Origin: Peronospora farinosa
Lineage: Eukaryota > Oomycota > Peronosporomycetes > Peronosporales > Peronosporaceae
Assembly: GCA_947646735.1 (NCBI GenBank)
Contig: CANTFK010000982.1
Span: 124,001 to 188,000 of the forward strand
DNA length: 64,000 nt
Reading direction: 5' to 3'
Each line of letters begins with the position of its first letter. Position 1 is the stretch's first letter. Positions 32,092 to 40,779 of this stretch are shown here, one piece after another. The notes beneath the pieces are model-generated. The model was not told where the DNA came from and searched no databases. It saw nothing but the letters and a program-made list of their open reading frames with translations. Made by a program: the position numbers and the translations under genes.

Positions 32092-33096
32092 AGAGGCAGG
32101 GTGGAAGGTGGAGGTGTGGTCCATCTTGGACGATGAGGAAAAGCTGTCGGCCTTATTAATGATTCAGTAACATCTCTGTGGTCAAATCTCATAACGTCGC
32201 CTTAAAATACAAGTAAGGGTGCATCCTGTGAGGAATGGAAGCACGTTGAAGTAAAAGCACAATAGAGTCTGAAGCGCCGTAATAGCTTGATGAGCAAATC
32301 TCTATTCCGACGTTCACGTCAAAGTGTCGGTGACAATAGACGATGGTTGCACCATTTTCTGCTCGTGTTACTCAGATGCATACCTCACGGGCTGTTCACG
32401 TAAAAAGTTCTTTTTCGTCGATTTGCTGTCAAAGAAAGCGGACAAGAGGGCCTAGAAGCCCTGAGTCCGAGTGGACATTAAGTCAACCGACGCCATTGAG
32501 GGTTTTCTTGGCCTATAACAACATAAAGGTGCACGACACAACACGTTGATACATGCACCGGTACAGCATCTGCAGTCAACAGGCTTCGTCATAAGCTATA
32601 TTGTTACATGCAAATGCTTCTTATATCACGTACGTGACAAAGCGGACACTCGTTCGTCTACTGCATGCCACCATATTGCTGTAAACGCTATTATTCAGAT
32701 CCAGGCGATTTGCTGACGGAAAAAAAGATGCCACAAAACGTCCAGTACTGAGAATTGTTTGTGAGCCAACCATCGACCGCCTCGTTTTATACTGAGCCTT
32801 CACATTATCCAACCCAACGTCGGCCTCTCATGACTCAATTTTACTTCGCACGCATCATTCTCCACGCAAGCCACACCTGGCGCTGCTATTCCGAGAGGCA
32901 CAATCATTTGTTGACGATATCGATGTCTCCAGCTTGTGACATCACTATCGTTTAAACAACATAATTGTGCAGAAGTGCCAGCAGAATCGGGGCCCCTGAG
33001 GACATCGTAATAAAGGGCACAGAAATCCAGGTCACTCCCTCAAGGGAATGACTATAATTGCGTCTCGCAAGGTCCCAAGGTTCAGCCCAGGGTCAG
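32092..33096. other. Intergenic, no gene seen
   Basis: About 1 kb of ordinary-composition DNA after the Cys/His-repeat gene. The short open frames have no recognisable features. Composition becomes GC-rich and repetitive at about 33060. Confidence 0.5.
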
Positions 33097-33294
33097 GGTA
33101 CCAGTTACCGGGGACAGGGGTACCAGTTACCGAAGACAGGGGTACCAGTTACCGAAGACAGGGGTACCAGTTACCGAAGACAGGGTTTCCAGTCACCGGG
33201 GACAGGGGTACCAGTTACCGGGGACAGGGTTTCTAGTCACCGGGGACAGGGGTACCAGTCACCGGGGACAGGGGTACCAGTCACCGGGGACAGG
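33097..33294 (+). repeat. 22-bp minisatellite, nine units
   Basis: Nine head-to-tail 22-bp units of the type GGTACCAGTTACC-(GGGG or GAAG)-ACAGG, with variants GTTTCCAGTCACC. As 22 is not a multiple of three, the units read through all three frames, so the translations are meaningless. The same unit recurs inverted at about 35290-35690. Confidence 0.92.
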
Positions 33295-33416
33295 GGTTAT
33301 GGAGGTTTTAGGGTCCTGAAGTCACTTGGAGAAGTGCCAGGTTGCCCTACAGTGCAGAGCCGGCACAAGTCCAAGAGCCCGAAGGTCCAGTGCCTCGAGG
33401 GTAGTCCATGTTCGCA

Positions 33417-33770
33417 AGGTGGATCAGGACTCAAGGTGGACCATTATCCAAGATGGACCACAACCCAAGGTGGACCAGTCCCCAAGGTGGTCCCGGCACC
33501 CAAGGTGGACCAGGAGGACCCAAGGTTGACCCGGCACCTCAGGTGGACCAGGGTGACCCAAGGACGAACCGATACACCAGATGACCAGATGACCAGGTAA
33601 AAAGATGACCAGGTGACCAGGTGACCCAGGTGACCGGATGACCCCAGGTGACCAGGTGACCCAGGTGACCGGATGACCCCAGGTGACCGGCTGACCATAG
33701 GTGACCGGATGACCCAGTGTCACAAGGTACCTTAGGTGGCCAGGTGACCCAAGGTTATAAAAAGGTACAA
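33417..33770 (+). repeat. Short-period degenerate minisatellites (AAGGTGGACCA and CAGGTGACC types)
   Basis: About 33417-33560 is built of 11-15-bp units around AAGGTGGACCA; about 33580-33770 is built of 8-10-bp units around CCAGGTGACC and CCGGATGACC. The open frames crossing it are products of the repeat and are not genes. Confidence 0.8.
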
Positions 33771-33865
33771 TGCTTCCCTAAAGAGCAGCGTCGGTGCAAG
33801 TCCCATGTCCTTAAAGAGCCAGCTGTTCTTTCACAAGTTGACACGGGATGTCATCTAGAGCGAAG

Positions 33866-33952
33866 GGTTAGGGCTAGGCAAGAAAAGCATACAGAAAATA
33901 AGACAAATAAACACACTCGAATTTGCATTACACGTGGCAGCTTAAGCGCCTC
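33866..33952 (+). repeat. Gypsy LTR, 5' portion of a split LTR (plus orientation)
   Basis: Starting at about 33867, GTTAGGGCTAGGCAAG and about 85 following bases match the start of the LTR found in the other orientation at 34688 (GTTAGGGTTAGGCAAG...). The match stops at GCGCCTC, and the plus-strand LTR seems to resume near 35808 with CCTCTTAGC. The 5' LTR of the gypsy element thus appears to be interrupted here. Confidence 0.65.
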
Positions 33953-34688
33953 TGTGATGGAGTAAATTCTCAAACGACGTGAGAGAACCACAAACACACA
34001 CAGCGCCGGACTGCCGACTTACGGAGGGGGTACCCCGATACCGTGTCGCGTCAACCTTGGGTCTCACCTTGTGTACCCGTCGGCTTGGCTGGTCTTGCTC
34101 CTCGTTAGACGCAGAAGACTTATAGACTTGGTCCTTATATGGAGGGACTTGGGGGCCCAGGAGTGGATATACTTCACTCGGGCCCGGGGTTTCTTGAACT
34201 CAATTGACTGTGTCGAGAGCAATGCACCTGGTACTATGTACCCCTTCGGTGGCTAACGGTTCTTGGTCTTTCGACCCCTTTTCTTGTTCCCCGTAGGGAA
34301 ACCGCTTCCTTTATCGGGTCTTGAATGGGTACGAACCCACAGGCCAGAATACTTAGTGGGGATCGTTCGAGCTTGAATCTTACCATACGACTGTCTTCAA
34401 CGGGGGACCAAAATAAATCCCTTCCCCGGAACATGTGGGTAGATCGAAACAAGTTCGCACTTGAGTCTTGACACTTGACACCTCAGGCCAACTATCCTGA
34501 GGTTCAACTTGCGTTGCTCGAGCCGTCACCTCACCTTAAGTCGGTGGGCCAAAGGGTATCCCGCCCGGAATAGGTGAGGTGACGGAGAGGAGCTTAAAGA
34601 GGGGCGTTTAGAGCTGCCACGTGTAATGCAAATTCGAGTGTGTTTATTTACCTTATATTTTTATGCTTTTTCTTGCCTAACCCTAACA
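33953..34688 (-). repeat. Gypsy LTR, inverted copy (736 bp)
   Basis: On the minus strand it starts TGTTAGGG at 34688 and ends TCACA at 33953. It matches 35808-36317 in reverse complement over several hundred bases (for example GTACCAGGTGCATTGCTCTC and the block around CCGTCGGCTTGGCTGGTC). No PBS or polypurine tract lies beside it, so it is best called a solo or nested LTR. Confidence 0.8.
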
Positions 34689-34794
34689 ATTTACTCTGGA
34701 TAGTGCCACGTGTCGACTGTTGGAGGAAGTACTGGCTCCTTGGTACCTGTACTTTCTGTAATCTTCGAGGTTTCCGTGTACCGTTTCTGCACCC

Positions 34795-35140
34795 TCGGGC
34801 TTTGTGCCCTGTACCCTGGGCCCTGGAACCTGTACTCTGTACCCTGGGCCCTGGAACCTGTACTCTGTACCCTGGGCCCTGGACCTTGTACCCTGTACCC
34901 CGGGCCCTGGAACCTGTACTCTGTACCCTGGGCCTTGTACCCTGTACCTGGGAGCTGGACCCTGGGCTCTGGACCCTGGGCCCATGACCTTGTACCCTGG
35001 ATCTTATACCCTGGACCCTGGGCCCTGGTACCCTGGTACCCTGGGCCCTGGTACTCTGGTACCCTGGTACCCCTGTACCCTGTATCTTGTACCCTAAGCT
35101 CTGGTACTCTGGGCTCTTGTACCCTGTTCTCTTGGACCTT
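34795..35140 (+). repeat. 28-bp minisatellite around GTACCCTGGGCCCTGG
   Basis: The first four or so units are about 28 bp (CTGTACCCTGGGCCCTGG followed by AACCTGTACT); the rest degenerates into shorter units. The core is self-complementary (GGGCCC), so it could fold. Open frames here are repeat artefacts. Confidence 0.85.
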
Positions 35141-35279
35141 GGATCCTGTACCGGCTCTGCACGTAGATATACCTTGTACCTTCTTTGACCTTACGACCCT
35201 AGACCACCTCGGGGCACTGGAACTTTCGGGTGCCTGGTGTGCACCCGGTAGGGTAACCTTGTATCTTTGATGACTTCAG

Positions 35280-35700
35280 GACCCTGGACGCTCGATACCC
35301 CTGTCCCTGGTTACTGGAAACCCTATTTCCGGTAGTTGGTACCCCTGTCCCTGGTGCCCTGTCCCTATTGACTGATACCCCTGTCTCCGGTTACTAGAAA
35401 CTCTGTCCCCGGTAGCTGGAAACCCTGTCCCTGGTGACTGGTACCCTTGTCCCCGGGTACTAGAAACCCTGTCCCTAGTGACTAGTACCCCTGTCCCCAT
35501 AACTGGTACCCCTGTCCCCGGTTACTGGAAACCCTGTACCCGGTAGCTGGAACCCTTCCCTGGTGCCCTGTCCCTGTTGACTGATACCCGTGTCCCCGGT
35601 TAAAACCTGTCCCCAGTAACTGGTACCCCTGTCCTCGGTAACTGGAAACCCTGTCCCTGGTGACTAAAACCCCGGTTCCTGAAGACTAAAAAACCCTGTT
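35280..35700 (-). repeat. 22-bp minisatellite, inverted and more degenerate
   Basis: Units such as CCTGTCCCCGGTTACTGG and CCCTGTCCCTGGTGACTGG are the reverse complement of the 33097-33294 unit. It is longer (roughly 18-19 units) and more diverged. Confidence 0.85.
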
Positions 35701-35807
35701 TCTGGTGACACTCGCTGAACCTTGGGACCTTACAAGGCCTGGGCCCTTGTACCCTGGGGCCCCTGTACCCTGGTACCCTGGGCCCCGATTCTCCTGGCAC
35801 TTCACCA

Positions 35808-36317
35808 CACCTCCTCTTAGCTTCTACGTCGCTCCACCTCTCCGGACGGGATATCCTTTGGCCCCGCGACGTCAGCAGGTGTTAGACGGCTCAAGCTACG
35901 CAAGTTGAACCTCAGGATAGTGTCAAGTAATTGTCAAAACACCCAACACCCGCTACAAGAAGCGGTTTCCCTACGGGGAGCAAGAGAGAGGGGTCCAAGG
36001 ACCAAGACACAGTTATACACCGAAAGGGGTACATAGTACCAGGTGCATTGCTCTCGACACAGTCAATTGAGTTCAAGAAACCCCGGGCCCGAGTGAAGTA
36101 TATCCACTCCTGGGCCCCCAAGTCCCTCCGTATAAGGACCAAGTCTATAAGTCTTCTGCGTCTAACGAGGAGCAAGACCAGCCAAGCCGACGGGTACACA
36201 AGGTGAGACCCAAGGTTGACGCGACATGGTATCGGGGTACCCCCTCCGTAAGTCGGCAGTCCGGCGCTGTGTGTGTTTGTGGTTCTCTCACGTCGTTTGA
36301 GAATCCACTCCACCACA
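35808..36317 (+). repeat. Gypsy 5' LTR, main portion (plus orientation)
   Basis: Homologous to the inverted LTR at 33953-34688 from about CCTCTTAGC to the CA end at 36316-36317, one base before a perfect tRNA-complementary PBS. Relative to the inverted copy it lacks an internal block after GAACCTCAGGATAG. Its first 85 bp are probably those at 33866-33952. Confidence 0.78.
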
Positions 36318-36318
36318 A

Positions 36319-36336
36319 TGGTGCGCGTGCCCGGAT
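36319..36336 (+). promoter_or_regulatory. Gypsy primer-binding site
   Basis: TGGTGCGCGTGCCCGGAT is complementary to a tRNA 3' end reading ...ATCCGGGCACGCGCACCA. This splits as T-stem CCGGG, acceptor CACGCGC, discriminator A and CCA, the correct tRNA geometry. It starts one base after the LTR. I cannot name the tRNA without the genome's tRNA set. Confidence 0.75.
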
Positions 36337-36380
36337 CTTCTGGAGACGCGGGATTTCACCGTGAGTCCCACAAAGAAAAA

Positions 36381-36710
36381 ATGACAACGGTCAAGATAAA
36401 CCAAGGGACAACCAAGACACTGGAAACCGTATCGCCAGTGATCAAGAAGGAAGAAGGATCGGAGGACCTGCAGAGCCCGGGGAGGAGCTCCGCTATTGAG
36501 GTCAAGGTGGAATATGAAGAAAAACCACAAAATCCTCCCCCTTTTGTCTTCGTTGGAGAAGACATCATGGGCCATAATAAATATTATGGTCCAGGGGCCC
36601 CAAGTTTGACAGGGAAGCTAAAAAACAAGGGACCCCGAAACAAGTCTCCCAACCTACCACTCAAGAAACATCTGTGCCCAAGAACAAGAAAAAGAAGAAT
36701 GCCAAGTTGA
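36381..36710 (+). pseudogene. Gypsy gag N-terminal segment
   Basis: Starts at the first ATG beyond the PBS (MTTVKINQGTT); an ATG at 36318 overlaps the PBS and is unlikely to be used. Hydrophilic, with a KKEEGSEDL acidic patch and a basic C-terminus. The frame ends at 36710, and the next gag-like frame starts near 36756, so it is probably frame-broken. Identity rests on its place between PBS and capsid. Confidence 0.5.
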
Positions 36711-36755
36711 AGGCACCGCGGAGACACGACGGACGAGTCGGGAGAGAGCCAAGGT

Positions 36756-37262
36756 GTGGCTACTAGGGACTGGACGGAAGAGGACCTGGAAGAAGCATAT
36801 TACCAGAGTAAGTTGAAGTCGTTTTTGCGAAAGGATCCGGTAATGAAGACGCTCAAGGTCAAGCTACTAGACCAGGTCCATGGCCCGATAACGGCCCTGC
36901 CCATCGCAACGACAGACCTGGAGGTTCTCAAGGCCCTGATTAACCTGCTTCACGAAGCTGGGATGGCTGCTGGGAACTTTACCGCTGAGACCCTCTTCGA
37001 TTTCGGGTTTGAGACCCTGAAGAAGACTCTGGTAGCCTTGCATAGTCACCTCAAGGCGTTAGTGGGTGAGATTTTCCCCAAGGTGGTAACCCCTCATGTG
37101 GGCACAGAAGCTGTTCCTGGTCTAGGCTCTTCAGCAGGTTCCCACGATGAATCATCACCGAGGTCCCAGTACTTCGTCTATGGTCTCGGCCCTAATGGCT
37201 ACCGTGGATCGGATGCAGCTGGGGCCAACCGGTGCAGCGTTGCTCGAAGCACGAATTCGTGA
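36756..37262 (+). pseudogene. Gypsy gag middle segment
   Basis: A helical, Leu-rich segment (DWTEEDLEEAYYQSKLKSFLRKDPVMKTLKVK, then LKALINLLHEAGMAAGNF). I do not recognise a domain. It sits in the same orientation between the N-terminal gag segment and the capsid, and is likely gag. Confidence 0.5.
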
Positions 37263-37565
37263 AACAGGAAAGTGGATGCAGCGATACCGATGGCCCAGCC
37301 ACAAGTACGTGAAGATGTGACAGGAGCCCGGTGCAAAGTGGACCTAGGGTCGCTGGGCACAGGAATTGATCAGAATGTAAAGCATGAGGCAGGGTCCCCT
37401 GGTGCGCTCCAGTCATAATTCGACAGGCGATGGCCAATTTCCTAGAAGAGCAGGGACCCACCCGAAACGCATCGGACAGGGGACAGATCATGAGAGGCCG
37501 AGGTCCACTTTACCCTGGGCCCTCCCAGAGAGCCGATCACCTGGGGTCACCACCTGAATTTCCGG

Positions 37566-38066
37566 ATGTGGACAGAGTCTTCTTATGGAGAACACGATCC
37601 GGATGATTTGACATTTCCGGTTACCTCGGCACGAGCGACTGTGGTCACGGCTACAGCAGGTGAGGCCCCTACGGTTATCACCCATATACGAGTGTCGGCC
37701 TCATCGGACTTAAAGGAATTCAACGGGAGGGACCATGAAGAGGACCGTGCTTCAAGCTGGGGATCCAAAGTGAAGACTGCATTTATCCGAGACCAGGCCC
37801 CAGACAGTGAGAAATGTCTTATTTTTGGGGGCCTTCTCACGGGTCCGGCTCAAAATTGGTACCGACAACTGGATCGAACGGTACGTGGCGACTTGAAGCT
37901 ACTTTTGCAAGAATTTCAAGACCACTTCTGCGGCCTAGGTGTGTCGTTGGCCCTGCAGTATTATCATGCAAGGAAGAGATACGACGAGTCACCACTGGAA
38001 TACTTGTACCGTTTAAATGTGGCGGGGCTCAGAGCCAAGTTAAAAATTCCCTCAGGTGAAACGTGA
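37566..38066 (+). pseudogene. Gypsy gag capsid domain
   Basis: Matches the retrotransposon gag pattern: LKEFNGRDHEEDRASSWGSKVKTAF, LIFGGLLTGPAQNWYRQL, LLLQEFQDHFCG and YHARKRYDESPLEYLYRLN. The frame ends at 38066; the continuation is in another frame (TLDDRELAEQLTMLRI) and then meets a TAG at about 38136. A frameshift and a nonsense mutation therefore break capsid from nucleocapsid. Confidence 0.8.
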
Positions 38067-38176
38067 ACATGTAGAACATTACGTGAAACTTTGGACGATC
38101 GCGAATTGGCGGAACAGCTCACCATGCTCAGAATCTAGGATGCAGATGACCTGGAAGAAGTTCTGCTATCGCGCCA

Positions 38177-38764
38177 ATGAGCGAAGGCGCGTCACGGAAA
38201 GGTCCTGTTTGGCTCCAGAAAGTTTCGCCAAAAGGCCCCAGCCCCCCCCCTGACCGAGAGTATACCAAAAATCAACCAAGACGTCATGTCCAAGCCATCC
38301 GAGCTACATCAGGAAGTGAAGGTGAGCAAGAGTTCATCTCCAGTGGATCCGAGGGGGAGGGAGACCTGAAACGAATTTATGCGGCGGCGACCAAAGCCCA
38401 CACTGGTAGGACTCGGGACGTGGATGGACCTCGAGACCATCAGGACCCGAATCCGGATCGGGGACGGTGTGCGCCGGAGGGCCCCGGACAAAGAACGGGC
38501 CCAGCGGCCCCGCTGACGAAGTGTATCCATTGTGGATCCAGGAAGCATGGGGACCTGGACTGTTGGAGGCGACTCGTATGCGAACGATGTGGAAAGAAGG
38601 GGCACCCGGCCGACCGCTGTTTGTTTGTGTGTCGCGGTTGTAACGAGATCCACGACGCGGGGAAGTGCCAGATGGAGGCGTTCTACAACTTGATTCGCCA
38701 ATGGTACAACCTGACCAAGCATGTGGGGCAGCTGCCGGAGGCTGCCGAGAAGATGTTAAATTAG
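38177..38764 (+). pseudogene. Gypsy nucleocapsid with three zinc knuckles
   Basis: A polar, Pro/Glu-rich segment precedes three cysteine motifs: CIHCGSRKHGDLDC (about 38521), CERCGKKGHPADRC (about 38578) and CRGCNEIHDAGKC (about 38629). The first two are CCHC; the third has the same C-x2-C...H...C order. A helical tail ends at 38764. Nucleic-acid binding in the virus-like particle of an intact element. Confidence 0.8.
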
Positions 38765-39673
38765 GACGCTCGCCAGGTTTGAATCTGGTACGAGCCGAGC
38801 GTTCTGATTGCTATATTTATGCATTTGTGGAGAAGCAACCGGTGGAAAACTTCGTTAAGGAGAAAGAATTGGTTGGAAATACATCGGACTTTTGTATTAA
38901 TTCTTTAGCTGTTGTGGCCAATGCACGTATATCCAATGAATATACACGGGAGGAGCCGGTGGTGATGCTGAAATTATCGCCGGGAGAATCAAGTGGATAC
39001 TGGAAGCATCATGCTCCAAAAAAGGGGTTCAAGCAGGCCAAGGCCTCTGGGAAAGTCAACAATACTCGCGCGAATCTGCTCTTCGATTCCGGTGCCGAGG
39101 TACCTATTTTGGATACCGCCTTTGCTCGTAAGGTAGGCTGCCAAATCGATACGAGCGAGAGACAAGAGTGTGTGGGTAATGGAGAAGTGGTATACACCAC
39201 GGAAGGACGAACAAAGTGAAGATTACGTGTTGGTATATTTTTTCGACGTATGGGTTGGTTCCCTGGTTGGTCAGGATGCACTCTTGGGAATGGATTTTAT
39301 GGTGCCAGCCGGAATACGATTGGACATGGCAGATGGAACTATTTGCTTACCAGATGAAGTGAGAATCCAGCTGGCAGGTCGCAAGACCTTGTATAGCGGA
39401 CATATTTCGGAAGTGAAATTGGGCTATTATGTGAATCTGTCAGTGACTAAGTACGTGGAAGTTCCATTAAGGAGATTTGTATCAGACCAGTGGAAACTAT
39501 GGATTACCCGTGGAGAACGATGGGTGACTACAATGGTACATGGGTATGAACGACGCCAGTGTTTAAGGGTCACCAATGTTAGTGACAAGAATTTAATTCT
39601 GCATGAAGACACCAAACTGGGCATTTGGCTACCAAGGACCGGGTCCCTCGATCTCAAGGATTTGTGTCAGTAG
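38765..39673 (+). pseudogene. Gypsy protease region, frame-broken
   Basis: The protease active site LLFDSGAEVPILD lies at about 39085 in the frame that ends at 39219. The second half, with the ALLGMDFMVPAGIRLDMADGTI strand typical of retropepsin C-termini, lies in the frame from about 39170 to 39673. A frameshift at about 39190-39220 separates them. The DSG triad is intact but the copy cannot make a continuous protease. Confidence 0.8.
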
Positions 39674-39940
39674 GTTCTAGGAGGTATGCTGAATGGCAAA
39701 ACCTGGCCTACCAAGCTACCACTGACGAAGAAGACTCCGAACCCTTTCAAGAAGAAGAATACCAAAGTCTTATGGTCGAAAACCCCCAGTTGAAGAGCCC
39801 CGAGTCAGCACTGCCGGACTCAGAGGTAGGAGAAGATACTTTTGACGGGAAACAAAGAGCAGAAAGTCAGCCTGAACAAAGAAGCCCCAAGAATTGAAGA
39901 GTTCGGGATGGAGAAGGTCCAATCGCGGAGGGGCCAACGA
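39674..39940 (+). pseudogene. Gypsy acidic linker between protease and RT
   Basis: Low-complexity acidic segment (ATTDEEDSEPFQEEEYQSLM..., then a Pro/Ser-rich stretch) in shifting frames. It is the unique sequence just upstream of the first unit of the large array; the last unique bases are GGGGCCAAC before GAGATAATGG. Confidence 0.6.
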
Positions 39941-40779
39941 GATAATGGAGCCGAGGCAAATATAGCCGATGACCAGGTCTGGGTCCACGAGAGTGGAGAG
40001 CTATGCGCGGAAGATATTGACAAAAACTGTTCGATTATCCCCGAGGTCGCCCCTGTCTACAGACGAAGTCACGATGGAAGATATCCAGATTCTAGACTGT
40101 GGTGTAACTCCAAAGGAGCAAGTGGACCGTCTCCGCCAAATCATTTGGCAGAAACGACATCTGTTGATGCGAAAAGGCAGCGCGTTACCCCCGGCAGCCC
40201 GAGGAGCGGTGTGCGACATCGATGTGGGAAATGCACGGCCTATCGCCCAACGTGTACGGAAAGTGGCCCCTCAGTTTAGGGAGAAGCTGTCGGACCTAAT
40301 CAAGGGCCTGCTATCGTCTAAGATCATCCAGCATTCTACCTCACCATGGGCCAGCCCAATTGTGATCATCGTCAAGAAGAATGGAGTGGATATAAGGTTG
40401 TGTATCGATTACCGGATGGTGAACGAGCTGACGCGCCTCATGGTGTACCCTATGTATCTCGTTAACGAATTGTTGCAAGATTTGGACAAAGCCCTATGGT
40501 GTTGCTCGCTGGACATGGCCAGTGTTTTTTGGGTAGTCAGTATGACTGAGAGGGCTCGTTTGATTTCGGCATTTGTGACTCCGTTTGAGTTGTTTGAGTG
40601 GAAAAGAATGCCGTTTGGACTAAAGAATGCGCCGCAGATCTATCAGCGGCTGTTGGATAATGCTTTATATGGATTTCTTACGATTTCCTCAAAGCCGGGC
40701 TCTGACAAACAAGAGAACCTGTTGGAGTTGGGTAATCCCGAGGGAGACCTCAAGAATTCTACATTAGGACGTAGTTCGA
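39941..40779 (+). pseudogene. Array unit 1: native gypsy linker and RT fingers/palm
   Basis: First (839-bp) unit, continuous with upstream gypsy sequence. It encodes the N-terminal half of a Ty3/gypsy RT: LCIDYRMVNELTR, the first catalytic Asp in SLDMASVFW (most RTs have Gly where Val stands here), and MPFGLKNAPQIYQRLLDN. The frame ends in LGRSSR and TAA at 40784, just where the YxDD box would be expected, so the catalytic core is incomplete. Private features are Tyr in PMYLVNE (Ser in all other units) and Leu in ENLLELG (shared with unit 4). It also carries the one-base insertion CCCCTGTC. Confidence 0.88.

Noticed and set aside
29320..33096. RXLR or Crinkler effector genes
   Set aside because: I looked for a signal peptide followed by RXLR/EER or LFLAK motifs and saw none.
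33097..33294. CRISPR-like regular 22-bp repeats
   Set aside because: Units are directly adjacent with no unique spacers, no cas genes are present, and the window is eukaryotic. It is a minisatellite.
33424..33723. Open frames over the CAGGTGACC repeat
   Set aside because: Repeat-driven, open in several frames on both strands.
34640..35270. Pro/Trp/Leu-rich open frames over the GTACCC repeat
   Set aside because: Translation of a short tandem repeat in several frames; composition is dictated by the repeat.
36273..36380. Gag start inside the LTR or at the PBS ATG (36318)
   Set aside because: The first overlaps the LTR, the second overlaps the PBS; the ATG at 36381 is preferred.
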